NCBI GenBank assembly: GCA_012729535.1
Contig: JAAYCY010000055.1
Location: 166,854 to 230,853, forward strand
Length of the DNA stretch: 64,000 nt
DNA from: Methanomicrobiales archaeon
GTDB taxonomy: Archaea; Halobacteriota; Methanomicrobia; Methanomicrobiales; Methanospirillaceae
Direction of reading: 5' to 3'
A program made the position numbers and the translations under genes. Below are positions 1 to 9,834 of this stretch, in pieces; within the stretch, counting starts at the first letter, position 1; each line of letters begins with the position of its first letter. The notes under the pieces are model-generated. The model saw nothing but the letters and a program-made list of their open reading frames with translations. It searched no databases and was not told the origin of the DNA.

Positions 1-1073
1 CCTTGTCAACCGATGGAACTGGTGGCGTAGAGGCGGTCAAGAAAGATTATATCCGGGTAGCTGACGGTCCTACTGCAAAATTCTCCTACACTCCGGCAAA
101 ACCGAAAGCAGGAGACAAGGTTCAGTTTACTGATCTCTCAACCGGTAATCCGTCCTCCTGGATGTGGGACTTTGGTGATAATTCTTCATCATCTCTCCAG
201 AGTCCTTCACACGTCTATGAGAAACCTGGAACGTATACGGTAGAACTGAATATCGGTGATGAAATTGGTGATGTCCTGCCAGCAGTTCAAACAATTACCA
301 TTGTAAACGATGCACCGGTTGCAGGATTCTCTGCAGATCCGACATCTTCATCCACATATCCAGTCCAGGTCCAGTTTACTGATGAATCAACCGGAGTAGT
401 TGACTCATGGTTATGGGAGTTATTCAGGGATGGAAAGGTAGTTGGAACCTCTTCTGAGCAAAATCCGGTTATCACGTTCACCGTTCCGGGAATTTATTCA
501 ATTCGGCTCACGGTAACCAATAACGGTGGCTCTGACACCCTCCAGCTGGATAATTATATCACAATCGGAACCGGCAGCATGTTCACGGTAGTCCAGGGAT
601 GGAACCATGTATCCGTTCCAAAGGCAGTAACCAGTGAATACGATACTGTCAGTGAACTCTTTGCAGGCATTGAAACAGGTGGCATACCCTATGCAGTATT
701 TGACAATGTTGCCAATGAATGGGTAAATGTCACGAGTGATTATGCAGTGAAACCTCTGGAAGCACTCCGGGTTTGGAAGACTGATGCAGGAACATTCACA
801 GTCACTCCGAATTACGTTGAAGGAGGAGTCTTTACCAGGAATCTGGAGACTGGCTGGAATGGTATTGGTATCATGGCCATGCAGCCTACACCGGCAAATG
901 TTGCCCTTGCAAGCCTTGGTGATTCATGGATTAAGACGCTCTCCTTTAATTCAGTCACCCAGCGGTGGGAGTACCCGATTATCAGGGGAGTAGATGACGA
1001 CAAAACGATGGATCCGACAGTCGGGTATCTCATTGAAATGAGCACCGACGGGATATTAATCGGAGGTGAGTAA
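1..1073 (+). CDS. PKD-domain surface protein, C-terminal part
   Basis: The gene enters from beyond the left edge, so only its C-terminal 356 or so residues are visible and its start is unknown. Two PKD domains are seen at about residues 25-100 (core WMWDFGD, then PGTYTV) and 105-190 (a degenerate copy, WLWELF, ending PGIYSIRLTV). A C-terminal domain of about 160 residues follows, beginning GWNHVSVPK and ending on a Gly/Glu tail. A related domain closes the next protein (GWNFISVAR). PKD domains are extracellular beta-sandwich modules common in methanogen envelope proteins. The stop at 1071-1073 lies just before the next gene, whose ribosome binding site overlaps it, so the two are probably one operon. 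An extracellular structural or adhesive role is inferred from domain type only. Confidence 0.85.
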   Translation, partial: LSTDGTGGVEAVKKDYIRVADGPTAKFSYTPAKPKAGDKVQFTDLSTGNPSSWMWDFGDNSSSSLQSPSHVYEKPGTYTVELNIGDEIGDVLPAVQTITIVNDAPVAGFSADPTSSSTYPVQVQFTDESTGVVDSWLWELFRDGKVVGTSSEQNPVITFTVPGIYSIRLTVTNNGGSDTLQLDNYITIGTGSMFTVVQGWNHVSVPKAVTSEYDTVSELFAGIETGGIPYAVFDNVANEWVNVTSDYAVKPLEALRVWKTDAGTFTVTPNYVEGGVFTRNLETGWNGIGIMAMQPTPANVALASLGDSWIKTLSFNSVTQRWEYPIIRGVDDDKTMDPTVGYLIEMSTDGILIGGE

Positions 1074-1074
1074 G

Positions 1075-4000
1075 ATGAGTGCGGTAATGAAAGGAATAGG
1101 AGCATGTCTCCTAATACTACTCCTTTTTTCAGGGGTGGCAGCAGTATCCGCAGAGGAAGTGGAGATAAAACAACTAGTCCCCATGTTTCTCTCCGGAAAC
1201 CTGTATATCGGTGACAATCTGGCAAAACCGGGAATCATAGTGTACGCTGACATCCTTGGATTTGATGCAGGATCTGCTACCGTTGTTTCAGACGGAGTAT
1301 ATGGATCTGATGGAAAACCGATGATGGTTCAGGCAGGCGCCGATGAAAGTCTTAAAGGACAACCGGTAACCTTCTGGGTGAACGGTGTCCAGGCTGAAGA
1401 AACAATACTCTATGATCCAGGGGTAAACCTTCAGCTTGACCTGCATGTAAACAGTGCAGCAGAGAGTAAACTAACCGTAATTCCCCAGGGAGGAGATGTC
1501 TTCATTGGGGAAGAAGGACTTGATGTCTCTCTGTTCCTTAAAGCCGGGGATAACATTGCATGGTTTGACCCGACTTCTGAGGCATATCTGACCGAACCGG
1601 TCTTTTCATACACAATTGACAATCCAAAGAGTTTCTACATCGATCCTTCCACCTTCATGAATCATACCGGAAGATGGTGGATTTGGAGCGGAGACAAGGC
1701 AAAACAGCTTGCATTCATAGCAAAAGATCCAACCATTGCTCTTCGTATCTGGAATCAGAATGAAGATCAGGATATTAACACTGACGGGGGAACTATCCCT
1801 GCAGGTAACACCGTTAACTTCCGTATTGAAACAAATCTTTACTCTGTAATCATCCAGAGAGGTGAAGGACTTTCAGAAGAAGATCTTGGAATCATTAACA
1901 TGGTCGGATCTTCCAATATTACAAAGGTTACCTACAAACAACTTCGTGGAAAAGACAAAGGAACTCCGGATGTCGACATATCACTCCGTGAGCTTGTAGT
2001 AAACGCAAATCCATGGTTCTGGCCATATAACGATAAGGTCAGTTCCGGATGGAGCACCGGTGCAATTGGAACAGATGGCAACCGTCTCTATCCAAATGGT
2101 GAGTACAACTTCTATGCAGAAGTTGATCTGAACAATATCAGGAAGAATTATCCGGGAGATCAGACCGGTAAGGCAATTACTCCGTCGATACCTGCATTCC
2201 TCGTCGAAGATTCGGTCAGTGTTATTGTAGATCCGTCTACTGTTACCCGTGACTCATCATTCTTCGTTACAGTCGGAGGAAGACCTGGCAAGGATTACAT
2301 CATTGTAATCATGGAATGCGGTGTTGGAGAGACTGACCCGACAGAATGCTGTGCTCTTAAGATGACCGGAGCAGCCTGTGAGCGTCCGCCAAAGATCAGG
2401 GAAGATCAGAGTGGCGTTACTGATGGCACAATTGTCTTTGATGACAAGGAAGGTCCGTATACCATTGGTGATACCACGCTCTCGCCAGACTGTTGTGAAA
2501 TGTATCACACAGTACGGGACATGGTTCCAACCGATGATAAACCGAATGCACGGGATGTCTACGAGAATGGTATATACTACTATGCCAGAATCACAACGGA
2601 CAATGACAATGAACCAGCACCCGGTTACAAGACAGTAGAGTTTACCGTAGGGCCGGATGTTGCACCTGACCGCCCGTACCGGATTCATGTCCAGAGTGTT
2701 GAAGAAAACACCGAGGATGTCATTGACGGCGATGCATTAGTGCAGGTAAATAAGGGAGTTGTCACACTCGAGGTTAAGCAGGATGCACCATACTATCTTG
2801 GCAACGATGTAACACTCTTCGGAACAAACACCGACAGTGATACCGTCTACCTGTTCATGACCGGTTCATGCCAGAACAATTGTGGTAATGACCTGCTTGG
2901 ATGGAAACATCCGGACACCACTGAGAACATCATACAGCCAGGTCTTGACATGATTGAACTTGGTTGTAAGGAAGAATCAGATCAGTTCACGGTAATTGCA
3001 GTGCCGGTCAAGTCTGATGGAACCTGGACTTACACATGGAAGACTGAGAAAGCACCGATTAATCCGGGTATTTATACCGTCTATGCATCCAGCCAGCCGA
3101 TAAACGCTTGTTGTCTGGACTGTACCTGTGGAGCCTATTCATCACGCGACATCGTCTTTGAAGAGCCCTGCTTTGATGCAATATTAGAGCCAGATGTAAT
3201 TACAAAGCCGATTGAGTGTTGTCCGGAAGGCTGTGAATGGACTTCCTATGATGAGATACTGCTCACCGGAACTGCATGTGGATTCCCACACACCGGCGAA
3301 GGCTGGAATGTGACCAAAGAAATCAACATGTGGATCTTTGGAGAGGAGAAAGTTGGTAATAACAAGTATGTCAATGCCAGAGTGCCTGTCTTTAGCGATG
3401 ATACGTTCAAGATAAATCTCCTCAATTACATCAACTTGTGTGATCTCAAGCCAGGTCAGTATAGCATCATTCTTCAGCACCCGATGTACAACCACAAGTT
3501 TGACATGGTGCAGGAGACCGATGTCCGCGAGAGAATTGAATCCAACCGTATCTGGATGGTTAGTTCCTATCCGGATGAATGGAGCAAACTCTTCCCACTT
3601 GACGGACCTGGATATTACCAGGGCAGCCAGGCAGTAACCGCAATCAAGAACTTCCTTGACCAGCGCCTTGTGGATGATAAATACATCATCCTTACCCTGA
3701 CTATCGTAGATGACCGTGTTCCAACCGCAGCATTCAGTGGAAACCCAACTCAGGGCAGCAGACCTCTTGAAGTCCAGTTCACCGATGAATCAACCGGCAA
3801 GAATCTCACTTCACGGTTCTGGGAGTTTGGGGATGGAACTACCTCCACTGAGGTCAATCCAAAGCATACATACAGCGAGGATGGCGTTTACACCGTATCC
3901 CTGACTGTAATGAACCAGGATGGTGCAAAGGATACTGCAAGTAAGCCTGATTACATAACCGTAAGAGAGCCGAAGATCAAGGCAGACTTTGTGGGAACCC

Positions 4001-4767
4001 CGACATCAGGGCCATCCCCCCTTACCGTCAGGTTTTCTGACAAGTCCACCGGATCACCAACTAACTGGTTCTGGGACTTTGGTGACGGATACACATCAGC
4101 AGGTGTCAAGGATCCGTCCCATACCTACACCTACGGTGGAACGTACACAGTAACACTGACCATCACTCTCGGAGATGAGATTGACCGGGTTACCAAGGCA
4201 AATTACATCACCGTAATTGGCGGCCCGCAGCCAACTCCGACCATCGGACCCTATGATCCGACCAATGTTCAGCTCTTCAGCGGATGGAACTTCATATCCG
4301 TTGCAAGAACTCTTGCAGACAGTTCCAGCAGTGCAAGTGCTGTCTTCAGGGATGTTCCAACCGGAGGTCATGCAATCTGGTCATATGATCCCTCCAAGCA
4401 GTACTGGGATCAGGTTCTGACAGATACTGCCATCACTCCGCTGTACGGATACTGGATTTACTCAATCACTCCGTACAACATCAATCTGACTTTCAAGAAT
4501 GATGCAGTCAGTGCCCCGCCGACCAGAGGCCTTCCAAGTGGATGGGCAGCAATCGGATTTACTGGTGGCAGTCCTGCAACCGCAAAAGATACCCTTAAGT
4601 CAGTCAAGGATGGGTGGATCTATGCCCGTGGATACAATGCACAGACCCAGCAATGGGAGTCTACCATTGTAAACGGCGGACAGGGTGAGAGCACATATCT
4701 CTTCCCATCGAAGGGATACTGGTTATACATGGAAAAGCCGGGAACTCTGGCAGCCATTGGTGTGTGA
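1075..4767 (+). CDS. large secreted Cys-rich protein with two PKD domains
   Basis: About 1230 residues. I choose ATG at 1075 because GGAGGTGA at 1062-1069 sits 5 bases upstream; an in-frame GTG at 1066 lies inside that site. The N-terminus is a signal peptide (basic start, a Leu-rich core, then VAAVSAEE). Next is a small beta module (YADILGF to TFWVNGVQ) shared with the following two proteins, then a DUF3821-like region starting GGDVFIGEEGLDVS. The middle, about residues 400-770, is rich in Cys with CC and CxxC pairs. Two PKD domains follow at about 885-1050 (FWEFGDG, FWDFGDG), and the C-terminal domain resembles that of the upstream protein. It is probably an exported envelope protein with disulfides; the function is unknown. 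Confidence 0.88.
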   Translation: MSAVMKGIGACLLILLLFSGVAAVSAEEVEIKQLVPMFLSGNLYIGDNLAKPGIIVYADILGFDAGSATVVSDGVYGSDGKPMMVQAGADESLKGQPVTFWVNGVQAEETILYDPGVNLQLDLHVNSAAESKLTVIPQGGDVFIGEEGLDVSLFLKAGDNIAWFDPTSEAYLTEPVFSYTIDNPKSFYIDPSTFMNHTGRWWIWSGDKAKQLAFIAKDPTIALRIWNQNEDQDINTDGGTIPAGNTVNFRIETNLYSVIIQRGEGLSEEDLGIINMVGSSNITKVTYKQLRGKDKGTPDVDISLRELVVNANPWFWPYNDKVSSGWSTGAIGTDGNRLYPNGEYNFYAEVDLNNIRKNYPGDQTGKAITPSIPAFLVEDSVSVIVDPSTVTRDSSFFVTVGGRPGKDYIIVIMECGVGETDPTECCALKMTGAACERPPKIREDQSGVTDGTIVFDDKEGPYTIGDTTLSPDCCEMYHTVRDMVPTDDKPNARDVYENGIYYYARITTDNDNEPAPGYKTVEFTVGPDVAPDRPYRIHVQSVEENTEDVIDGDALVQVNKGVVTLEVKQDAPYYLGNDVTLFGTNTDSDTVYLFMTGSCQNNCGNDLLGWKHPDTTENIIQPGLDMIELGCKEESDQFTVIAVPVKSDGTWTYTWKTEKAPINPGIYTVYASSQPINACCLDCTCGAYSSRDIVFEEPCFDAILEPDVITKPIECCPEGCEWTSYDEILLTGTACGFPHTGEGWNVTKEINMWIFGEEKVGNNKYVNARVPVFSDDTFKINLLNYINLCDLKPGQYSIILQHPMYNHKFDMVQETDVRERIESNRIWMVSSYPDEWSKLFPLDGPGYYQGSQAVTAIKNFLDQRLVDDKYIILTLTIVDDRVPTAAFSGNPTQGSRPLEVQFTDESTGKNLTSRFWEFGDGTTSTEVNPKHTYSEDGVYTVSLTVMNQDGAKDTASKPDYITVREPKIKADFVGTPTSGPSPLTVRFSDKSTGSPTNWFWDFGDGYTSAGVKDPSHTYTYGGTYTVTLTITLGDEIDRVTKANYITVIGGPQPTPTIGPYDPTNVQLFSGWNFISVARTLADSSSSASAVFRDVPTGGHAIWSYDPSKQYWDQVLTDTAITPLYGYWIYSITPYNINLTFKNDAVSAPPTRGLPSGWAAIGFTGGSPATAKDTLKSVKDGWIYARGYNAQTQQWESTIVNGGQGESTYLFPSKGYWLYMEKPGTLAAIGV

Positions 4768-4776
4768 GGTATAATC

Positions 4777-7194
4777 ATGAATACAGGAACAGTAGCCGCC
4801 CTGACGGCACTGGCTACCCTTCTCCTGTTTTCTTCAGTGCTTGTCTGTTCTGCCGGTGCTCCGGCACTTCCCTGTGAGTTCTACGGAACCGTAACCATTG
4901 ATGGCTCCCCTGCACCAGTAGGGACTATTTTATCAGCAAAGATCAATGATGCAGAACGAGGACACTATGTCCTTGAAGAAGAAGGAAAATATGGCGGACC
5001 GGGAACATTTGATCAAAGACTGAAAATAGTTACTGAAGAAAACGATCTTTCAGATGGAAGTCCCCAGATCACATTCTGGATAAACGGACAGAAGGCCTGG
5101 CAGGAGACACGGTTTCAGGCTGGAGTCAGTTTGAATCTTGATTTATCTGTTGGTGGAAATGAACCTGCTGAAACAACCATTATTGCAGATACATCAGAAA
5201 TTGAATCAAATGCTGATATTCCGGTTTCATTATCAGTTGAACCTGAACAAATATCAGAACCTGAAGCGACTGCATCAGAATCCGTCATCAGTGACATGCC
5301 TCCACAGCTTCCTGAAATGGTTGCTATGGAATCTGGAGACCCGGTAGTTCCTGAAAACGTTCTTATTGCAGATTTTATCGCTGAACCCGAATCAGGACTT
5401 GTTCCGCTCACGGTATCTTTCATTGACATTTCCACGGGCGGTCCAACCCTCTGGTCATGGGATTTTGGTGATGGAACAGGAGATACTATTGCAAACCCTG
5501 TTCATGAGTATATACTTCCCGGAACTTATACCGTTAGTCTTACTGTGACAAACAGTGAAGGAACTGCATCCTGTGTAAAAGAGGATTATATTATCGTCTC
5601 TCCTGAAGGCAGTCTTCACGGAGATTTTGATGCAAGCCCGGTATCAGGCAAACCTCCGCTTACGGTACAATTTACCGACAAATCAACCGGTAGTCCAACC
5701 CAGTACGCATGGACATTTGGCGATGGAACCGGTGATATGAAACCAAATCCTTCCCATACCTACTCAACCGCAGGGAAGTATTCAGTAAACCTGACCATTG
5801 CTGATGGATTAGGGGCAAGTTCAACTGCATACAAAAGGGATCTTATCTATGTTGAAGGAACAGTAACACCGGTACCCACACTGACACCAATTGCAGTCCC
5901 TGCAGTACCGCAGACATTTGTCGGAACGGTGGAGATTTATGGGAATCCCATTCAGAGTGGTGGAACTGTAGAGGCACGTGTTCCGGGATATGAAATTTCC
6001 TCTAAGTTTAATCCGATAAAGTCCGCAAAAGGTGTCTTTGGAAAAACAGGGACATTCTCTCCCAAGTTGCAGGTACAAAATGTCCCAGCAGATTCGGAGA
6101 TTGAATTCTATGTTGCTGATGAATACAACCGGATGAGCCGGGCTTATATTCTTCAGGATGATGGTACCTATCTCTGGACAGTCCCTTATGAACCAGGGAA
6201 AGAAACAAGAGTCAGGTTAGCAGTACTGAAAACTCCGCCAGCTCAGGTTGAACCGATTCCAATTACTCCTTCGCCCACAGAATGTGCCGGAGTTCCTTCA
6301 ATTCCGATGAGCATTCAGGGAGACGTGAGGATCAGTGATGGATCTGAATACCTGGATCAGGAGGGTGTCTGTTACAATTGTGAGCCAAATATAAAAATCG
6401 GTGGAATGATCGAAGCACGTATCGAAGGGTATGATGTATCAGGTCCATTAAATCCGTTTACCCTTGTTTCAACCGGGTACTTTGGTAGTGGAAATAGCAG
6501 TTGGGCAGACAAACTGACCGTACAGGGTAAATGTCTGCCTGATAATACAAATCTGACCTTCTGGGTTAAGGATGACGGTTGGCCACAATATACCCAGGCT
6601 TGGCTGATAAACGAGGATATTGATTCAAATTCCACCATCACTTACCTGAATGAAACACGGGAACTACCGTACCAGGGTGGGGCCTCACGGACCGTCCATC
6701 TTTGGGCAGGGTCTATTCCGACAATTCCACCAACACCTACACCAACTCCGGATCTGACAAAATGGGAGCCGCAGTACTTCTATGGAAAAGCAGAGTTCAA
6801 CGGCTATCCACTCAGAGTAGGTGACCGGGTTATGGCCACAACAGATGGTGTAGATCTTTCCAACCCGACAAATCCACTGTCCGTTCACAAATTCGGTGAA
6901 TACGGTGATCCGGTTGAAAAGAATATGCTGGCTGTCGATGTTCCATATGGAACGATGGAGCAGCGGGATCCAATCTCATTCTGGATTAAACCCCAGGAAT
7001 ATGAGTTCTGGTACCTTGCCGAGGTGAAAAATCCGCTCTCTAGTGCCCCATGGAGTAAGACCTATCCGTTTACCCCGGGATCAATTACCAACATTGATCT
7101 CAAGGCATCTGACCGTTCAGACTTCATGTATTTTGAAGATATCGTGGAGACCATAAGTAATGTAATCCTGCCGGATAATTACACCGGCTGGTAA
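4777..7194 (+). CDS. secreted protein with repeated beta modules and two PKD domains
   Basis: 805 residues, starting 9 bases after the previous stop. A signal peptide ends near CSAGAPALP. The module FYGTVTIDGSPAP to FWINGQKAW (residues about 28-120) is followed by an acidic linker, two PKD domains at about 190-360 (both with FGDGTGD) and a Thr/Pro linker. Three more divergent copies of the module follow (starting FVGTVEIYG, SIQGDVRIS and FYGKAEFNG), separated by TPTPTPD-type linkers. The last module ends with about 30 ordinary residues, and I see no membrane anchor. Repetition of the module within this protein and across three consecutive genes suggests local duplication. It is probably a secreted or surface protein; the ligand is unknown. 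Confidence 0.85.
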   Translation: MNTGTVAALTALATLLLFSSVLVCSAGAPALPCEFYGTVTIDGSPAPVGTILSAKINDAERGHYVLEEEGKYGGPGTFDQRLKIVTEENDLSDGSPQITFWINGQKAWQETRFQAGVSLNLDLSVGGNEPAETTIIADTSEIESNADIPVSLSVEPEQISEPEATASESVISDMPPQLPEMVAMESGDPVVPENVLIADFIAEPESGLVPLTVSFIDISTGGPTLWSWDFGDGTGDTIANPVHEYILPGTYTVSLTVTNSEGTASCVKEDYIIVSPEGSLHGDFDASPVSGKPPLTVQFTDKSTGSPTQYAWTFGDGTGDMKPNPSHTYSTAGKYSVNLTIADGLGASSTAYKRDLIYVEGTVTPVPTLTPIAVPAVPQTFVGTVEIYGNPIQSGGTVEARVPGYEISSKFNPIKSAKGVFGKTGTFSPKLQVQNVPADSEIEFYVADEYNRMSRAYILQDDGTYLWTVPYEPGKETRVRLAVLKTPPAQVEPIPITPSPTECAGVPSIPMSIQGDVRISDGSEYLDQEGVCYNCEPNIKIGGMIEARIEGYDVSGPLNPFTLVSTGYFGSGNSSWADKLTVQGKCLPDNTNLTFWVKDDGWPQYTQAWLINEDIDSNSTITYLNETRELPYQGGASRTVHLWAGSIPTIPPTPTPTPDLTKWEPQYFYGKAEFNGYPLRVGDRVMATTDGVDLSNPTNPLSVHKFGEYGDPVEKNMLAVDVPYGTMEQRDPISFWIKPQEYEFWYLAEVKNPLSSAPWSKTYPFTPGSITNIDLKASDRSDFMYFEDIVETISNVILPDNYTGW

Positions 7195-7230
7195 ACATGG
7201 AGTGGATAATTCCACCCTTTTTATGATACG

Positions 7231-7791
7231 ATGACAAGAAATCTTTCTCTCTGTATTCCGGCTTTCATTATAGCCGGTGTTTGTATAGCCGTATGTGGGC
7301 TGGTGTCAGCAGCATCACCCCAGCTCCCATGTGAATTTTATGGAACCGTTACTGTTATGGGCTCTCCGGCTCCGGCAGGAACTCTCATAACAGCATACGT
7401 GAATGGAACAAATCAGGGGTCAATCACCGTTACCGAACCAGGAAAATTTGGAGGAATGGGGACATTTGATGAACGATTAATTGTCATGACTGGTGAGAAT
7501 GACTTTGCAAATGGTGTTCCAAAGATTACATTCAAAATAAATGACTCTCCTGCTGACCAGATCGCAAATTACCAGCCTGGTGCAAGCACTTCAATAAACC
7601 TTACAATTGGAGGAGAGCCAGTCACTGCACCTGCAGCAGTTCCGGTTCCAGTGAGCAATACAACCCAGGTAATTGTTGCACAGGCACCATCCCAGGTACT
7701 AACTCCTGCACCAACTCCGGTAGTTACACCGGTGCAGAACCAGAGTTCACAGCCGGTTCAGACGGTGAGTATGAACACTCCGGCTCAGTAA
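7231..7791 (+). CDS. small secreted single-module protein with Pro/Thr tail
   Basis: 186 residues. A signal peptide runs to about residue 28 (GLVSAASPQ). One copy of the FYGTVTVMGSPAP module follows and aligns closely with the N-terminal module of the preceding protein, including the shared GTFDERL/GTFDQRL and ITFKIND/ITFWING segments. The last 55 residues are Pro/Thr/Val/Gln-rich (PAPTPVVTPVQ), a low-complexity extracellular linker with no domain after it. It may have been cut down from, or be the ancestor of, the multi-module protein upstream. A T-rich tract directly after the stop suggests that the surface-protein operon ends here. Confidence 0.8.
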   Translation: MTRNLSLCIPAFIIAGVCIAVCGLVSAASPQLPCEFYGTVTVMGSPAPAGTLITAYVNGTNQGSITVTEPGKFGGMGTFDERLIVMTGENDFANGVPKITFKINDSPADQIANYQPGASTSINLTIGGEPVTAPAAVPVPVSNTTQVIVAQAPSQVLTPAPTPVVTPVQNQSSQPVQTVSMNTPAQ

Positions 7792-7806
7792 TTTTTTCTT
7801 TTTTTA
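7790..7806 (+). terminator. T-rich terminator after surface-protein cluster
   Basis: A run of T interrupted by a single C directly follows the stop codon. Oligo-T tracts of this kind are the usual archaeal terminators, and no hairpin is needed. It separates the PKD cluster from the toxin-antitoxin pair. Confidence 0.5.
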
Positions 7807-7923
7807 AGGATATTGGTTCTTTTTAGTTTAGTATCGTCAATAGAGGTATTATTGAGATTTTCACTTTTTTTCAAAAACCTTTCGTTCTTAATATGTCGAT
7901 ATTATTTTGAACATGCTAATCAA

Positions 7924-8385
7924 ATGAGAAAGAACACTGATCATATGACCTTTCACTCGGGCCACGTTCAAATCCAGAAAATATTAGCCGATTATAAGAT
8001 TCCACCAGAGGAGCAGAACATAATCATTGGTTTAATACATGATTTATCTGATAATTATCAGATTCTTGCGATGTATTTGTACGGGTCCTATGCTCGTAAC
8101 GAGCCAAAACCGTATTCTGATATTGATATTGCAGTCATAACCAGGATGATAGATCCTCCACGGGATCTAAAAGAGTTTATTGGATCTTATTCATCAAATA
8201 AAATAGATGTTCAGGTTTTTTCTGATCTCCCCCTATCAGCACGGATGCAGGTTCTTGCTCAGGGGATTCCCCTGTATGTCAGGGATGAAGATTCATTATG
8301 GTCGGTTATTAAATCTGTTAGTTTGTCCTATATGGATCTTGAACCAATGAGATATCGGTGGCGGAAAAGAATATTAGGTGTGTAA
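7924..8385 (+). CDS. mntA: MntA-type minimal nucleotidyltransferase (antitoxin)
   Basis: The frame is open from 7813 (TTG), but I prefer ATG 7924, giving 153 residues. The diagnostic motif GS-x10-DxD is intact (GSYARNEPKPYSDIDI), identifying a minimal nucleotidyltransferase of the polymerase-beta fold. In known MntA/HepT systems this enzyme adds AMP units to a tyrosine of the partner HEPN RNase and so silences it. The stop overlaps the start of the HEPN gene (TAATG), which indicates translational coupling. The pair lies between the surface-protein operon and a convergent lipoprotein gene. The family assignment is strong; AMPylation by this copy is inferred. Confidence 0.85.
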   Translation: MRKNTDHMTFHSGHVQIQKILADYKIPPEEQNIIIGLIHDLSDNYQILAMYLYGSYARNEPKPYSDIDIAVITRMIDPPRDLKEFIGSYSSNKIDVQVFSDLPLSARMQVLAQGIPLYVRDEDSLWSVIKSVSLSYMDLEPMRYRWRKRILGV

Positions 8386-8795
8386 TGGATCACCATACAC
8401 GAGTTCTCACAATCTGTTCAGATATCGACAGGTTTTTTTCCGATTATGATAAAATTTCCTTGGAAAGAACCACGGACAAGAGTGACGTTACACGCTTTCA
8501 TGCAATATCGATGGTTCTTTTTACTATACTGAATCTTTCATTTGAACTTGGAGAAGAGGTAATTGGGCTAAGGCATGCTGGTCTGCCAAGTACGTACCGG
8601 GATATTTTTCGGATACTTTGGGAAGAAAAATTAATTGATGAGAACATTCGCGAAACAATGTCTCACATGGTGTATTATCGGAACCGTCTTGCCTATCAAT
8701 ATTCAGGTTTAAATTATGAAGATATTGATGCAATAATTTCCAATATCGATATTATTAAAAATTATATCGCTAAAATGAAAGATAGTATCCGGTAA
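8385..8795 (+). CDS. hepT: HepT-like HEPN protein (toxin) with altered active site
   Basis: 136 residues from ATG 8385, which overlaps the mntA stop by one base; an in-frame GTG at 8358 is less likely. It is a helical DUF86/HEPN protein. The RNase motif of the family is R-x4-H-x-Y. Here the segment reads YYRNRLAYQYSG, so the histidine (residue 104) is a tyrosine, while the following Tyr, the residue AMPylated in HepT, is kept. TAT differs from CAT by one base. HEPN RNases need the His for cleavage, so this copy may be an attenuated or dead toxin, or may use another residue. The pairing with mntA is clear. Confidence 0.82.
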   Translation: MDHHTRVLTICSDIDRFFSDYDKISLERTTDKSDVTRFHAISMVLFTILNLSFELGEEVIGLRHAGLPSTYRDIFRILWEEKLIDENIRETMSHMVYYRNRLAYQYSGLNYEDIDAIISNIDIIKNYIAKMKDSIR

Positions 8796-8796
8796 T

Positions 8797-9834
8797 TTAT
8801 ACAGGTGGATAGTTAATTATTAAAAACTCACCGATAATCCCTGCTATCTTTTCAGGCTCTACAAAGATAATCCCATGCCCCTGCCCTTCCCTGATAATAA
8901 GAGTTGCATTTGGGATGGCATCGGCGATGATCAATGAATTCTCCGGGGGTATGACAATATCCTGATCCCCGGTAATGACGAGTGTCCTGCTACGAATTAA
9001 AGGAAGATCAGTAAATACCCCACTCCATGAGACGAAAGAATCATACTGCTGCTGTACTGCATCAGGATCGGCGACTTCCCCATAATCAACAAACCAGGTG
9101 TATGGGTCGGGGTGGCTTTTACGGAACGATTTGGTAAGTAGGAGTTTTCCCGCCCGTTCAAGATATTCTTTCGGATTATTAAGAGTTTGGCCCATCTCTT
9201 CCACCACCCAATCCTCGGCAGGCACTTTTTCTGCACCCCCGCAATCAGTATTTAAGAGAACGAGGTGGTTTACTGAATTGGGATATGTTTTCGCATATTC
9301 GAGAGCAACCATTCCCCCCATTGAATATCCTACTATATCTACCGGGAGATCAGAGCAGTTCCTTGTATCAGAGATCACTGGTTTATCAGGATTCAATCCA
9401 TCTTCAGGATCCATACATCCGTCACTGCGTCCTGCGAGCTTGGTAATAACATCATGCAAATCCATGGCTGCCTGCGGAATAGTAAAAGGAACATCCGGGT
9501 TATGGACTCCTGATATTCCACGATGGTTGTAGACGATAACGGAATGGGATTGAGCAAGATCCGATATGATCTGGTGCGGCCATTCGTCGATAGTCATCCC
9601 GTATCCCAGGACAAAAAAAACAGGAGGGCCCTGCCCATGTATAGAATACCGAAGGGGAACCCCATCCCTGGTCATAACATATGATGAATTCAAATTTTCT
9701 GCGGAGAGATTTTTCTGATCAGCAGATTTATTTAATTCCAGCTCCTGAGCATTGTTGCTTTCGATACACCCTGATATACCGGTTAAGATGATGCATGTTG
9801 TAATAAATAGTATGGTGGTGATGGTAGTTTGCAT
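8797..9834 (-). CDS. alpha/beta hydrolase lipoprotein
   Basis: 345 residues. The N-terminus has a hydrophobic segment followed by a lipobox-like LTGISGC, so the mature protein is probably lipid-anchored outside the cell. The fold is an alpha/beta hydrolase: the nucleophile elbow is GYSMGGM, the acid is probably the Asp of GDQDIVIPP, and the catalytic His is in EGQGHGI near the C-terminus. An oxyanion-type strand ends in VFFVLGYG. An insertion with Cys residues (about residues 135-160) may form a disulfide. The substrate cannot be predicted; esterase or peptidase-like activity is possible. It converges with hepT, with stop codons almost abutting. Confidence 0.85.
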   Translation of the reverse strand: MQTTITTILFITTCIILTGISGCIESNNAQELELNKSADQKNLSAENLNSSYVMTRDGVPLRYSIHGQGPPVFFVLGYGMTIDEWPHQIISDLAQSHSVIVYNHRGISGVHNPDVPFTIPQAAMDLHDVITKLAGRSDGCMDPEDGLNPDKPVISDTRNCSDLPVDIVGYSMGGMVALEYAKTYPNSVNHLVLLNTDCGGAEKVPAEDWVVEEMGQTLNNPKEYLERAGKLLLTKSFRKSHPDPYTWFVDYGEVADPDAVQQQYDSFVSWSGVFTDLPLIRSRTLVITGDQDIVIPPENSLIIADAIPNATLIIREGQGHGIIFVEPEKIAGIIGEFLIINYPPV

